Shown in pieces: positions 24,577-32,006 of a DNA stretch of 32,006 bases. The notes beneath the pieces were generated by a model. That model searched no databases. It was not told the DNA's origin and saw only the letters and a program-made list of their open reading frames with translations. Source of the DNA: Desulfofustis sp. (GTDB lineage: Bacteria; Desulfobacterota; Desulfobulbia; Desulfobulbales; Desulfocapsaceae); NCBI GenBank assembly GCA_013042475.1, contig JABDQA010000041.1, positions 1 to 32,006 of the forward strand, written 5' to 3'. How positions within the stretch are numbered: the first letter of the stretch is position 1; the number at the start of each line of letters is the position of its first letter. A program made the translations under genes and the position numbers.

Positions 24577-24837
24577 TGTGACGCCGGCCTGAAAGCCCTG
24601 AGCGTCGACAGCGGATTGCCGAAAGTCTTTGGGCGTGACGATCTGAAATATATAAATTGTTCAGATGAGCATGGGGTAATCACAGATCCCGATGGCGCTC
24701 TTCGTCTTAACGATAAACTCAAGCTCATACCGGGTCACTGTGATCCGACCTGCAACCTCTTTGACTGGTATGTGGGGGTGCGCAATGGCAGGGTTGAATC
24801 CCTGTGGCCGGTAACCGCTCGAGGAATGTGTCTGTAG
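24577..24837 (+). pseudogene. C-terminal remnant of a D-threonine aldolase / D-serine dehydratase-like gene
   Basis: About 86 codons in one frame: CDAGLKALSVDSGLPKVFG, then EHG, GDK-like LNDKLKLIPGHCDPTCNL and VESLWPVTARGMCL. This is the zinc-binding C-terminal domain (H-C in the GHCDPTCNL segment) of DSD1-type D-serine dehydratases and D-threonine aldolases. The N-terminal PLP barrel is absent, and the frame upstream of CDAG has no family similarity. It is therefore a remnant, not a gene. The neighbouring sequence does not contain the missing part. Confidence 0.8.
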
Positions 24838-25058
24838 TTGGAGCGCAACTAGTGATAACCCTATTCTATAAATCATTCGCCGACTAAAAATTGAAGATAT
24901 GCGAGGGAAACTCCAAAGATTTAGATAGTGCGGGTAGATGAAGGTTCATAGAATTGACCAATGTGAATATGTCCCACCTGAAGACACTATTCTGGAGAAA
25001 CATAGCAGTAGCATCGGTCCTAACTATCGACCCCCTGCTGGCAATCATGGTGTTTCAC

Positions 25059-25253
25059 TCAATGTTCTTTTCGTGTAACAGAAGCAAACGAAGGATTGAA
25101 ATGGGTAATTTTGTATTTCTTGGTAAGATATTTGATGAGGTCTTCCTCGGTGTAGTGTTCACCATGTTTCTGAATAAACTGCTTGATGACACGTTTTTTC
25201 TCAGAATCTTCGGTGATGCTCCAGATATTCCTAACTGATTGATTATTACTCAT
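25059..25253 (-). CDS. Small hypothetical protein (64 aa)
   Basis: A 64-residue charged protein (MSNNQSVRNIWSITEDSEKK..., ending ITHFNPSFASVTRKEH). The ATG has AGGAA about 7 bases upstream, and the codon pattern looks coding compared with the surrounding noncoding DNA. Residues ~15-50 look helical and mix Lys and Glu. I do not recognise a family. No signal peptide or membrane segment. It stands between non-coding gaps of 221 and 250 bp in which I see no gene. Confidence 0.6.
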   Translation of the reverse strand: MSNNQSVRNIWSITEDSEKKRVIKQFIQKHGEHYTEEDLIKYLTKKYKITHFNPSFASVTRKEH

Positions 25254-25503
25254 TATGATTCCTGTAAAAGTAGATTCCAGAGGCGTTGTAGAGCCACAGA
25301 TTAGGATACAACTTGCTTGAAAATGAATGGAAAGGATCTAAAGACTAGTTACGATCTGGTTAAAAAACAATACCACAAGAAAACATAATTCATGGATCGG
25401 ATGCTGGAAATGCACCTATAACCAACGCCAGTAATTGCAGACCATTTACCAGCGGGGGCAATCAGGTGCTTATTTAATGGCTCTTTTATGGAGGGGGATC
25501 AGA

Positions 25504-25815
25504 ATGAAACAAATAGACTATCGAGAACGGGCATTGAAACTTTTTCCATGGGTCTGTGGAAGTTGTGGTCGTGATTTTACCGGTAAAAACCTACGAGAGT
25601 TAACTGTTCATCACAAAGACCATAACCACAATAACAATCCGCCTGACGGTAGTAATTGGGAACTGTTATGCCTCTATTGCCACGATAACGAGCATTCCCG
25701 TCTACTTGACGCCGAATGGTTGTCCACTCAAAATCCAGACAAAGAGGAGGGCGCTACGGCTACACACTCCCCCTTTGCTGATCTTAAGAATTTGTTAAAG
25801 AAATCTAAAATGTGA
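25504..25815 (+). CDS. HNH nuclease family protein, YajD-like
   Basis: A 103-residue HNH protein. A structural zinc site is formed by C18-x2-C21 and C56-x2-C59, and the beta-beta-alpha-metal core has LTVHHKDHNHNNNP (H36, H37, D39, H40), N51 and H60. This is the layout of E. coli YajD. It should cut or nick nucleic acid with a divalent metal, but the cellular role of YajD-like proteins is unclear. The ATG at 25504 has GGAGG upstream; the longer frame starting at 25435 is not needed. It stands alone, with no methylase or phage gene beside it. Confidence 0.88.
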   Translation: MKQIDYRERALKLFPWVCGSCGRDFTGKNLRELTVHHKDHNHNNNPPDGSNWELLCLYCHDNEHSRLLDAEWLSTQNPDKEEGATATHSPFADLKNLLKKSKM

Positions 25816-25862
25816 TTGGTCGACAGAGCCCGCTATGGCACAGATTATCTGTTTTCTTTTGA

Positions 25863-25883
25863 CCACGTGGACCACAATGTGGT
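25863..25883. repeat. Two adjacent small palindromes upstream of the Mo-oxidoreductase gene
   Basis: CCACGTGG (25863-25870) is a perfect 8-bp palindrome and ACCACAATGTGGT (25871-25883) pairs ACCACA with TGTGGT. They lie 65-85 bp before the ATG at 25948. They are followed by an imperfect direct repeat around TCCTCCTGCT (25890-25900 and 25911-25920). Possible operator; weak evidence. Confidence 0.3.
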
Positions 25884-25947
25884 ATTAATTCCTCCTGCTT
25901 TATCGCTAATCCTCCTGCTATCGTGAGAGTCTAATCGCACCTTCGAT

Positions 25948-26601
25948 ATGATTACACGCCGTCAGCTCATAAGGACCATGCTCATGGTCACAGCCTTTGT
26001 TACCACTTCCCTGGGGCGATTGGACAGAACCGTCTCTCTCGTGTGGTCAAAGACCGGAAAACGTATCCTCGAGAAGGGCACGCCTATGGATTCATTGATG
26101 CATGCCAATCCCGCCAATCTCGATACAAGCTCTCTGGAAACCACACCCATCGAAGAGTTTGACGTGATGGGTGAAACAACGTACTCGGTTGACCTGCAGA
26201 AATGGAGATTGAGGATCGATGGTGCCGTACAAAATCCCGCAGAATTCACTTATGAAGAAATTCTTGCCCTGCCGGTTCTGGAGCTCAATGCACTGCTGAT
26301 TTGTCCAGGTTTTTTCGCTTACAACGGCAAGTGGAAAGGCTTTTCAGTGGCCAAGCTGCTCGAGGAGGTTGGCGTTGGTCGCGAGGCTACTCGTGTTAAG
26401 TTTACAGGGTCGCGGGGTTTCCAAAGGAAATCCAGGCGATTTGAACTGGATGAAGTTATGAGCGGTCAACTTTTCCTGGCTTATGGCGTTAACGACATCA
26501 CCCTGCCGGAAAGACACGGCTTTCCACTGAGACTGGTCGCAGAAGGGCACAAGGGCCGGAGATGGGTAAAATATGTAGACACCATCACCGTGGTCGCATG
26601 A
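25948..26601 (+). CDS. Molybdopterin-dependent oxidoreductase, sulfite-oxidase fold
   Basis: A 217-residue protein with one Oxidored_molyb domain. The N-terminus (MITRRQLIRTMLMVTAFVTT) has twin arginines and a hydrophobic stretch, so Tat export is likely. The predicted Mo ligand is C119 in LLICPGFFAYNGKWKGFSV; later motifs SRGFQRKSRRFELDEVM, LFLAYGVNDITLPERHGFP and HKGRRWVKYVDTITV are as in this fold. The C-terminal dimerisation domain of true sulfite oxidases is missing, as in MsrP-type enzymes. Substrate is unknown: sulfite, methionine sulfoxide or another oxo acceptor are all possible. No heme partner is adjacent. No strong ribosome-binding site. Confidence 0.9.
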   Translation: MITRRQLIRTMLMVTAFVTTSLGRLDRTVSLVWSKTGKRILEKGTPMDSLMHANPANLDTSSLETTPIEEFDVMGETTYSVDLQKWRLRIDGAVQNPAEFTYEEILALPVLELNALLICPGFFAYNGKWKGFSVAKLLEEVGVGREATRVKFTGSRGFQRKSRRFELDEVMSGQLFLAYGVNDITLPERHGFPLRLVAEGHKGRRWVKYVDTITVVA

Positions 26602-26690
26602 TAGCTTTGGTTGAGCTTCTCATATAAAGGGATAATACGACGATCAGAAGTGCAGTTAGGCAAAACACTCAATCGACGTATCTTGACTGG

Positions 26691-27059
26691 TCAGCTGAAA
26701 TGAAGCGCCGCAATGCGCACTGGTTCATTCCCTAAAGCTCTTGACTGATGCCCTTTTCCCGTAGTGTCATCGAGCAGGACAACATCACCTGCTCTGCTTA
26801 TAAATTTATTCCCATTCCCGGTCTCGATTTCAACTTCTCCCGTCATGAGGATCAACCATTGTCGGACAGGGGTCGGATGCCATTCTCCAAACCAGTCTTT
26901 AGGCAGTTCAAGAAAGACAAGGGAGTTTGTCGACTCAGGAGAGGATGTATAGAGAGGAAGTGCGGGTGGGGCGTAATTGTTCGAGGTTAATTCTATTTTT
27001 TTAATCTCAAAATGAGAGCAACCCTCAGCATCAGAAAATATTCGAATATACTCGATCAT
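26691..27059 (-). CDS. Small cupin-fold protein
   Basis: A 122-residue single-domain cupin. Cupin motif 1 is approximated by EWHPTPVRQWLILMTGEVEIETGNG (H61, Q67, glycine turn) and motif 2 by GDVVLLDDTTGKGHQSRALG (H104). The metal set is incomplete compared with classical cupins (one His in each motif), so it may bind a small ligand rather than catalyse. AAGGAG lies 6 bases before the ATG. It faces away from the Fe-S protein gene across a 238-bp divergent gap in which nothing else is seen. Confidence 0.85.
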   Translation of the reverse strand: MIEYIRIFSDAEGCSHFEIKKIELTSNNYAPPALPLYTSSPESTNSLVFLELPKDWFGEWHPTPVRQWLILMTGEVEIETGNGNKFISRAGDVVLLDDTTGKGHQSRALGNEPVRIAALHFS

Positions 27060-27297
27060 CTTTTCTCCTTGTTCATACGAATGAGCGGATTTGCAATATG
27101 GTAAGAGTAATGGGAGCCGGTGTCGAGATAGAGGCCAATTTCAAGTCCAGATTGTCGTTCGTTACTACATAAAATCATTGTTCATTTCAGACTTGATTTT
27201 CTATTTAACACTAGGAATACTGGAAGGGTAAGATGAGACATCTCAAGTGGGGACATTATTTATAGGAGAACGATTTGAATCGATAGAGGAGTGACCA

Positions 27298-28590
27298 GTG
27301 GCTCATCGCATCAACAATCATTCTCTTCGACAACCTTACAACCAGCTTACAGACCGCCTGAACCGATTTCCGCAGGGCGCCCCCGATTCAGATTTACTAG
27401 AAAAAATCCTAAAATTGCTGTTCAGCGATCGAGAAGCTGCGTTGGTGGCATTGTTGCCGATTAAACCCTTTACCGCAGACCAAGCAAGTCAGGCCTGGTC
27501 GGTGAGCGAACTCGAGGCGAATAAAATCCTGGACTCTCTGGCCTCGAGGGCCATCCTCGTTGACATAGTTCAAAAAAATGGGACCCGGTATGTGTTGCCC
27601 CCGCCCATGGCGGGTTTCTTTGAATTTTCTCTCATGCGCCTGAGGAAAGACCTCGATCAGAAGGTCCTGAGTGAGTTGTTTCACCAATACCTGAATGTGG
27701 AGGAAGACTTTATCCGTGAATTATTTACCCAGGGAGACACACAACTGGGAAGGACATTTGTTCATGAACCTGCACTTCCCGATCAGCAATCTCTTCATGT
27801 GCTTGACTATGAAAGGGCGAGTAAAGTCATTGAGACTGCTGATCCGATGGGTATCAGCCTCTGTTATTGCCGGCATAAAATGCAGCATCTTGATAAGGCC
27901 TGTGCGGCACCGTTGGATATCTGCATGACCTTTAATACTTCAGCAGCCTCGCTCATCCGCCACGGGCACGCCCGCAGAGTAGATGCAGTCGAAGGTCGGG
28001 AATTACTCCACCAGGCCTATGATAATAATCTGGTACAGTTTGGTGAAAACAACCAGACAGGGGTTAATTTCATCTGTAATTGTTGCGGTTGTTGTTGTGA
28101 GGCACTGCTCGCGGCGAAAAGATTCGCCCATTTGCATCCGGTCCATACCACAAATTATATTCCTGCTCTGAAAGCCGAATCCTGCAAGGGATGCGGTAAG
28201 TGCGTCGATATTTGTCCTGTCGAGGCGCTGTCTCTCATTTCCGCCAATGACCCCCATAAGGCGAAACGAAGAAAAGCACGTCTAGATGATGAAATGTGCT
28301 TAGGCTGCGGCCTTTGTGTCCGATCCTGCCCCACTAAATCGATACGGCTGACCCGGCGTGAGGAACAAGTTATCACCCCCGTGAGTAGTGCACACCGGGC
28401 AGTGCTTATGGCGATTGAACGGGGGAAACTCCAGCATCTAATTTTTGATAATAGGGTGCTGTTCAGCCATCGGGCACTGGCTGCAGTCTTAGGCGTAATT
28501 TTAAAGCTGCCCCCCCTGAAACAAATCATGGCAAATAAGCAGCTGCAATCACGATATGTTGAAAAATTGCTGGCACGCGAGGGTTATTGA
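27298..28590 (+). CDS. Cysteine-rich 4Fe-4S protein with N-terminal helical/winged-helix-like domain
   Basis: A 430-residue cytoplasmic protein starting at GTG with GGAG 8 bases upstream. Residues ~30-110 look like a winged helix (TADQASQAWSVSELEANKIL). A middle cysteine region has CYCRHKMQHLDKAC (C189, C191, C202) with C209, and the dense motif FICNCCGCCCEAL (C260, C262, C263, C265-C267). Two ferredoxin clusters follow: C296-x2-C299-x2-C302-x3-C306-P and C334-x2-C337-x2-C340-x3-C344-P. The role is not known to me; family members occur in anaerobes. It likely moves electrons to an unidentified partner. It stands alone on its strand, with 296 bp of empty sequence after it. Confidence 0.88.
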   Translation: MAHRINNHSLRQPYNQLTDRLNRFPQGAPDSDLLEKILKLLFSDREAALVALLPIKPFTADQASQAWSVSELEANKILDSLASRAILVDIVQKNGTRYVLPPPMAGFFEFSLMRLRKDLDQKVLSELFHQYLNVEEDFIRELFTQGDTQLGRTFVHEPALPDQQSLHVLDYERASKVIETADPMGISLCYCRHKMQHLDKACAAPLDICMTFNTSAASLIRHGHARRVDAVEGRELLHQAYDNNLVQFGENNQTGVNFICNCCGCCCEALLAAKRFAHLHPVHTTNYIPALKAESCKGCGKCVDICPVEALSLISANDPHKAKRRKARLDDEMCLGCGLCVRSCPTKSIRLTRREEQVITPVSSAHRAVLMAIERGKLQHLIFDNRVLFSHRALAAVLGVILKLPPLKQIMANKQLQSRYVEKLLAREGY

Positions 28591-28886
28591 CCGCTTCCAT
28601 CTATCCTCTTTTCATCGTCGCGATGATCATTTTAAAAGTGTTTTAACAGCAAGAAAATTCCGTTGCATAGCTTTTATCTACAGACACTTAAGAACCCTAA
28701 GGCTATTGTTGTTTACCTTCAGTGTGGAGAACCAGCTCACGCGCATTTTCGAATTTTATTTAATCGGAATCAAAATCGGTATAAAAGATACTATAGCTGT
28801 CTCTTGGGCTTTCACTAGAATATTCTCAGCAGCCCAGTAAATTGAGGCCTTAGAATACCTAATCCTTTTCCTGACCGGGAGTTGCC

Positions 28887-30290
28887 ATGGGTGGATTATT
28901 CGGTGTCGTATCGAAAACGGACTGCGTCAATGATCTTTTTTACGGGACCGACTACCATTCGCATCTGGGAACAAAGCGTGGGGGTCTGGCGGTTGTTAAT
29001 AGCGATGGTATTAAGAGATCAATCCACAATATCGAGAACAATTATTTCAGAACAAAATTTGAGCCGGACCTGCTGAAGTTCAAAGGCCAGAAAGGAATCG
29101 GCGTGATCAGCGACTTTGATGCCCAGCCGCTCATCATCAGCTCCCATCTGGGCACATTTGGTATTGTGACAGTTGGTAAGGTCAGCAACATCAAGGAACT
29201 GAGCGCCAGAGCTTTCAAGCAGAAAAGGCAGTTCTCGGAGATCCTCACCGGTGACGACAACCCAACCGAAGTCGCAGCCTCCTTGATTTGTGAAGAGGAG
29301 TCATTCGAAGCGGGTATCCAGAATGTATTTTCTCGGATTAAAGGATCCTGCTCGATGCTAATTCTCACCTCAGAAGGTATGTATGCGGCGCGTGACAAAT
29401 TGGGTCGAACCCCGATCGTGATTGGCAAGAAAGATGGTGCGTTTGCCGCAGCCTCGGAAAGCTGCGCCTTCCCCAATCTCGGTTATGAGGTATCTTCGTT
29501 CCTCGGGCCGGGAGAAACGCTTTTCATAACCCCGGATGGGGTTGAACAGAGGATTGAGCCTGGCAATAAAATGCAGGTGTGTTCCTTTCTGTGGGTATAC
29601 TATGGTTATCCAGCCTCGGAGTATGAAGATATAAATGTTGAATGGGTCCGCAACAGATGCGGAAGCGCCCTCGCGCGTCGAGACGACGAAGAGATTGATT
29701 TCGTTGCCGGGATTCCGGATTCCGGCGTTGGACACGCTCTTGGCTATGCCAGTGAGAAGAAGATCCCTTACCTCAGACCATTTGTAAAATACACCCCAAC
29801 ATGGCCGCGCAGCTTCATGCCCCAGAACCAGGAACTGCGCGACCTTGTTGCTAAAATGAAACTAATACCGATCAAACGATTGATCGATGGCAAGCGCATA
29901 TTGTTTTGTGAAGACTCGATCGTTCGCGGTACCCAGTTGAAAGATAATATTCAGATACTGCATGACTACGGGGCCAAGGAAATTCATATGCGGCCTGCCT
30001 GCCCGTGTCTTATTTATCCCTGTGAATTTCTCAATTTTTCCACTTCCAGATCAACCCTTGATCTGGCCGGAAGACAGATGATCAAAAAGATTGAGGGTGA
30101 GGAAGATAAGAATTTGGAAAAATATGCGGAGGCGGGATCAGATAAAAATCTCGAGATGATTGAGCTGATCTGCAGACGTCTTCGATTGACCAGCCTGAAA
30201 TACCAGGCTCTTGATGATTTGATTGATGCGATTGGCATCCCCAAGCAGCAGCTCTGCACCCACTGTTGGGATGGCAGCAGTTGTTTTTAG
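28887..30290 (+). CDS. PurF-like amidophosphoribosyltransferase homologue lacking the N-terminal Cys
   Basis: A 467-residue protein with an N-terminal class II glutamine-amidotransferase fold (YHSHLGTKRGGLAVV, IGVISDFDAQPLI) and a C-terminal PRPP-binding domain, whose loop reads FCEDSIVRGTQ (acidic pair E342-D343). In PurF the residue after Met is the catalytic Cys (MCG); here it is Gly (MGGLFGVV), so glutamine hydrolysis by the usual route is not expected. I recall a group of anaerobe homologues beginning MGG, so this is probably a natural subfamily and not a mutation. It may use free ammonia or another amine, or have a different role. The C-terminus ends in CTHCWDGSSCF. GGGAG precedes the ATG. 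Confidence 0.85.
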   Translation: MGGLFGVVSKTDCVNDLFYGTDYHSHLGTKRGGLAVVNSDGIKRSIHNIENNYFRTKFEPDLLKFKGQKGIGVISDFDAQPLIISSHLGTFGIVTVGKVSNIKELSARAFKQKRQFSEILTGDDNPTEVAASLICEEESFEAGIQNVFSRIKGSCSMLILTSEGMYAARDKLGRTPIVIGKKDGAFAAASESCAFPNLGYEVSSFLGPGETLFITPDGVEQRIEPGNKMQVCSFLWVYYGYPASEYEDINVEWVRNRCGSALARRDDEEIDFVAGIPDSGVGHALGYASEKKIPYLRPFVKYTPTWPRSFMPQNQELRDLVAKMKLIPIKRLIDGKRILFCEDSIVRGTQLKDNIQILHDYGAKEIHMRPACPCLIYPCEFLNFSTSRSTLDLAGRQMIKKIEGEEDKNLEKYAEAGSDKNLEMIELICRRLRLTSLKYQALDDLIDAIGIPKQQLCTHCWDGSSCF

Positions 30291-30426
30291 TTTGAGCGTG
30301 CGACTCTCCCAACACCTTGAGCTGCACCTGTGCCAGTCGGTTCGATTTGTACATCCTAGCGCACGGGGCTGCCGGGAGGGTATCGACTGGTATGGTGGCT
30401 TCGAAAATTGACCAGGGAAGGCCGGT

Positions 30427-31335
30427 ATGAGTGACATGTTAGATCTGCAGGCTACCGAAACGAACCTGAGAAATCACCTGGAAGCCCTGACCAGAACCAT
30501 TGGCGAAAGGAGCGTGGCCACACTCTGGAACCATAGGAGAAGCGCTGAATATATCGATGCATTCCATCGACAGATCGGGTTTGAACCCAGGCGGGAGTCA
30601 TACAAATTCAGGGGCGAGGAGGTTGCCAATATCGTTGCCGATCTGAATTGCGGAGGAATGGACCCAAAGATTTTTCTGCTCGGCGCCCACTATGACTCGG
30701 TCAAGGGAACAGTGGGAGCGGACGACAACGCCAGTGGCGTGGCTGTCCAGCTCGAGGTTGCCAGAGTTCTGGCAGAGCTGAAAGAAAACGTACCGCTGCA
30801 TCTAACCCTGAGGCTTGTCTCCTTCGCCCTGGAGGAGCCACCCGCCTACGCGACCCGATTCATGGGCAGCAGAGTGTACGCTCGCAAGGCCAAAGCAGAA
30901 GGTGAGCGGCTGGATGGGATGATCTGTCTCGAAATGGTCGGTTATACCTGCAGCGAACCCGGATGTCAGGCCTATCCGTTTCCGCTTATGTTCAGGAACT
31001 ATCCCAAGACAGGGGACTACATAGGGATAGTGGGAAACTACCGGTCGCGCAAATTCACCAGGGCACTCTTTGACGCGTTCAAAAAAAATGAGGATCTTCC
31101 CGTCATCAAACTGACAATCCCCTGGAGCGGCTACCTGTTGCCCTCCGTCAGGCTCAGCGATCACGCCTCATTTTGGGATCGGGGTTACAAGGCGGTAATG
31201 ATCACCGATACTGCTTTTTATCGAAACCCGCATTACCACCGACGTTCGGACACCATGGACAAACTTGATTATGGCTTCATGGCCCGGCTTGTGCAGAGCC
31301 TTGTGATGTTTTTTGTTGAACAGGGGCGCAGGTGA
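30427..31335 (+). CDS. M28 family zinc aminopeptidase-like protein
   Basis: A 302-residue di-zinc hydrolase of the M28 family. Predicted ligands: H88 in GAHYDSV, D100 in ADDNASG, catalytic E136 with E137 in FALEEPP, a later acid in CLEMVGY and the last His in NPHYHRRSDT. No signal peptide is seen, so it appears cytoplasmic, unlike many secreted M28 enzymes. Possible substrates are peptides, N-blocked amino acids or glutaminyl cyclisation. It starts 137 bp after the PurF-like gene on the same strand and may be co-transcribed. GGGAAGG lies upstream of the ATG. Confidence 0.92.
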   Translation: MSDMLDLQATETNLRNHLEALTRTIGERSVATLWNHRRSAEYIDAFHRQIGFEPRRESYKFRGEEVANIVADLNCGGMDPKIFLLGAHYDSVKGTVGADDNASGVAVQLEVARVLAELKENVPLHLTLRLVSFALEEPPAYATRFMGSRVYARKAKAEGERLDGMICLEMVGYTCSEPGCQAYPFPLMFRNYPKTGDYIGIVGNYRSRKFTRALFDAFKKNEDLPVIKLTIPWSGYLLPSVRLSDHASFWDRGYKAVMITDTAFYRNPHYHRRSDTMDKLDYGFMARLVQSLVMFFVEQGRR

Positions 31336-31388
31336 TAACGATATTTTCAGAGCTTTGGCTTCGACCGCCCCCCGACTCACATTGGTCT

Positions 31389-31802
31389 TTAATTGGCCAG
31401 CTTCAGGTAGTAGCCATCGGTGCATGGATAGGCATTCTGGAAACTCCACTCCAGCACCATCGCCAGACGGTGGTCCATCTTTTCGGGATGGTCCGCCACA
31501 TAGCTGACGAATATGTTGATGGGTGTCATAACCCCAATTTCTTCTTCAGGCGGGCAGAAGGGCGGTTCTTTCCCCTGAAAGACGTCCCTCCATGACAGAT
31601 ATTCGCCCATATCCCAGGCGCCAATCACGAAATTCACGCAGGAGTTCGCCCGAATCGATTCATCCACCGTGAGTTCACGGCTCCGTTCCAGATAGAGCTG
31701 ACAATCCTCAAAAGCCTGCTCAGTGTCCCCATAAGTGGCCGCGCGGCCGCTGCCCGCGATCGTTGTGGTCAGCAGCAATGCTGCCAGGACTGTCTTTTTC
31801 AT
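31389..31802 (-). CDS. Exported small protein, Rap1a/Tai-like
   Basis: A 137-residue protein with a signal peptide (MKKTVLAALLLTTTIAGSGRA, cleavage before ATYG). The mature part has the pattern of Rap1a/Tai-type proteins: an early Cys (EDCQLYLE), SCVNFVIGAWDMG, FCPPEEEIGV, then FVSYVADHPEKMD and a final YPC. Four cysteines could form two disulfides. Rap1a and Tai proteins protect against type VI amidase effectors, but many relatives are of unknown use, and no effector gene is adjacent. GGGAGG lies 5 bases before the ATG at 31802; an earlier frame start would mask the signal peptide. It converges with the M28 gene. Confidence 0.8.
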   Translation of the reverse strand: MKKTVLAALLLTTTIAGSGRAATYGDTEQAFEDCQLYLERSRELTVDESIRANSCVNFVIGAWDMGEYLSWRDVFQGKEPPFCPPEEEIGVMTPINIFVSYVADHPEKMDHRLAMVLEWSFQNAYPCTDGYYLKLAN

Positions 31803-31919
31803 TTTTCCTCCCGAGCGAAAGAACATCTTCGCACTACACTTCTAATTCGACTCCCACACCCTGGCTCCACGCCGGATCGCCCCCCTGGTTACCATTGTGA
31901 ACGCGGCTGCTGCAGCCCA

Positions 31920-31956
31920 TAAAAAAACGCCCGTCTTCTCGGCTGAAGATGGGCGT
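31920..31956 (-). terminator. Intrinsic terminator for a minus-strand gene lying beyond the window
   Basis: A 12-bp stem (31927-31938 with 31945-31956; one G-T wobble) around a 6-base loop, GC-rich, followed on the minus strand by a run of seven T (31927-31921). The run follows directly, so this is a textbook rho-independent terminator. The gene it serves must end to the right, at or past about 31957; the last 50 bases are too short to identify it. Confidence 0.8.
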
Positions 31957-32006
31957 GGTAGGCTGGATGAGCCCCTCTTTTCGGCAGCCCGGCTGCCAGC
32001 AAGTGC

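Noticed and set aside
31983-31997. GGCAGC-CCG-GCTGCC hairpin at the right edge
   Set aside because: A short GC stem with no T-run; too close to the edge to interpret.
1-32006. CRISPR arrays, tRNA or rRNA genes
   Set aside because: No regularly spaced repeats and no recognisable tRNA or rRNA sequence were seen on either strand by reading.

Overview
The window looks like accessory chromosome from an anaerobic, heterotrophic Gram-negative bacterium, most likely an uncultured relative of the sulfate-reducing Desulfobacterota. This placement is inference. It rests on a mercury-methylation gene pair (hgcAB), a cysteine-rich Fe-S protein of anaerobic type, periplasmic-binding-protein TRAP and ABC transporters with signal peptides, a PilZ protein and moderate GC. 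No rRNA, tRNA or CRISPR array was found.

Layout. (1) 1-3210, plus strand: end of a sugar/polyol ABC ATPase, a mannitol-dehydrogenase-family enzyme and a PfkB fructokinase-like kinase. This is a polyol utilisation cluster closed by a strong hairpin. A lone GNAT acetyltransferase follows. (2) 4291-15225, all minus strand, reading from right to left: TRAP transporter (dctP, dctQ, dctM), a D-aminoacylase-type amidohydrolase, a SerC-fold aminotransferase, a DegT-fold aminotransferase, a GntR/FCD regulator, and a taurine/sulfonate-type ABC transporter (binding protein, ATPase, permease). This looks like uptake and catabolism of one or more N-acylated amino compounds; the substrate is not evident. 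A divergent SDR dehydrogenase (15691-16467) may belong to it. (3) 16677-20514, minus strand: hgcA, hgcB and a secreted HEAT-repeat protein. (4) 20709-24837: a decaying stretch with a broken cytochrome c, a truncated IS4-type transposase and the tail of a D-threonine-aldolase/D-serine-dehydratase-like gene, mixed with intact PilZ, DUF3179 and small-protein genes. (5) 25059-31802: single genes (HNH nuclease, Mo-cofactor oxidoreductase, cupin, Fe-S protein, PurF-like protein, M28 peptidase, Rap1a/Tai-like protein), with a minus-strand terminator near the right edge.

The most important observation is in hgcA. Read from its first canonical start after the only upstream stop (GTG at 20271), the protein lacks a conserved-looking N-terminal part. 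The same frame is open further upstream to an ATG at 20514, interrupted only by one TGA at 20430-20428. That TGA follows a Cys codon (Pro-Cys-TGA-Gly-Pro). Nineteen bases after it begins the GGTC loop of a perfect 6-bp hairpin (ATCCCA-GGTC-TGGGAT), the layout of the bacterial selenocysteine insertion element of E. coli fdhF. HgcA here is therefore probably a selenoprotein with a Cys-Sec pair, a form of the mercury methylase I do not know to have been described.
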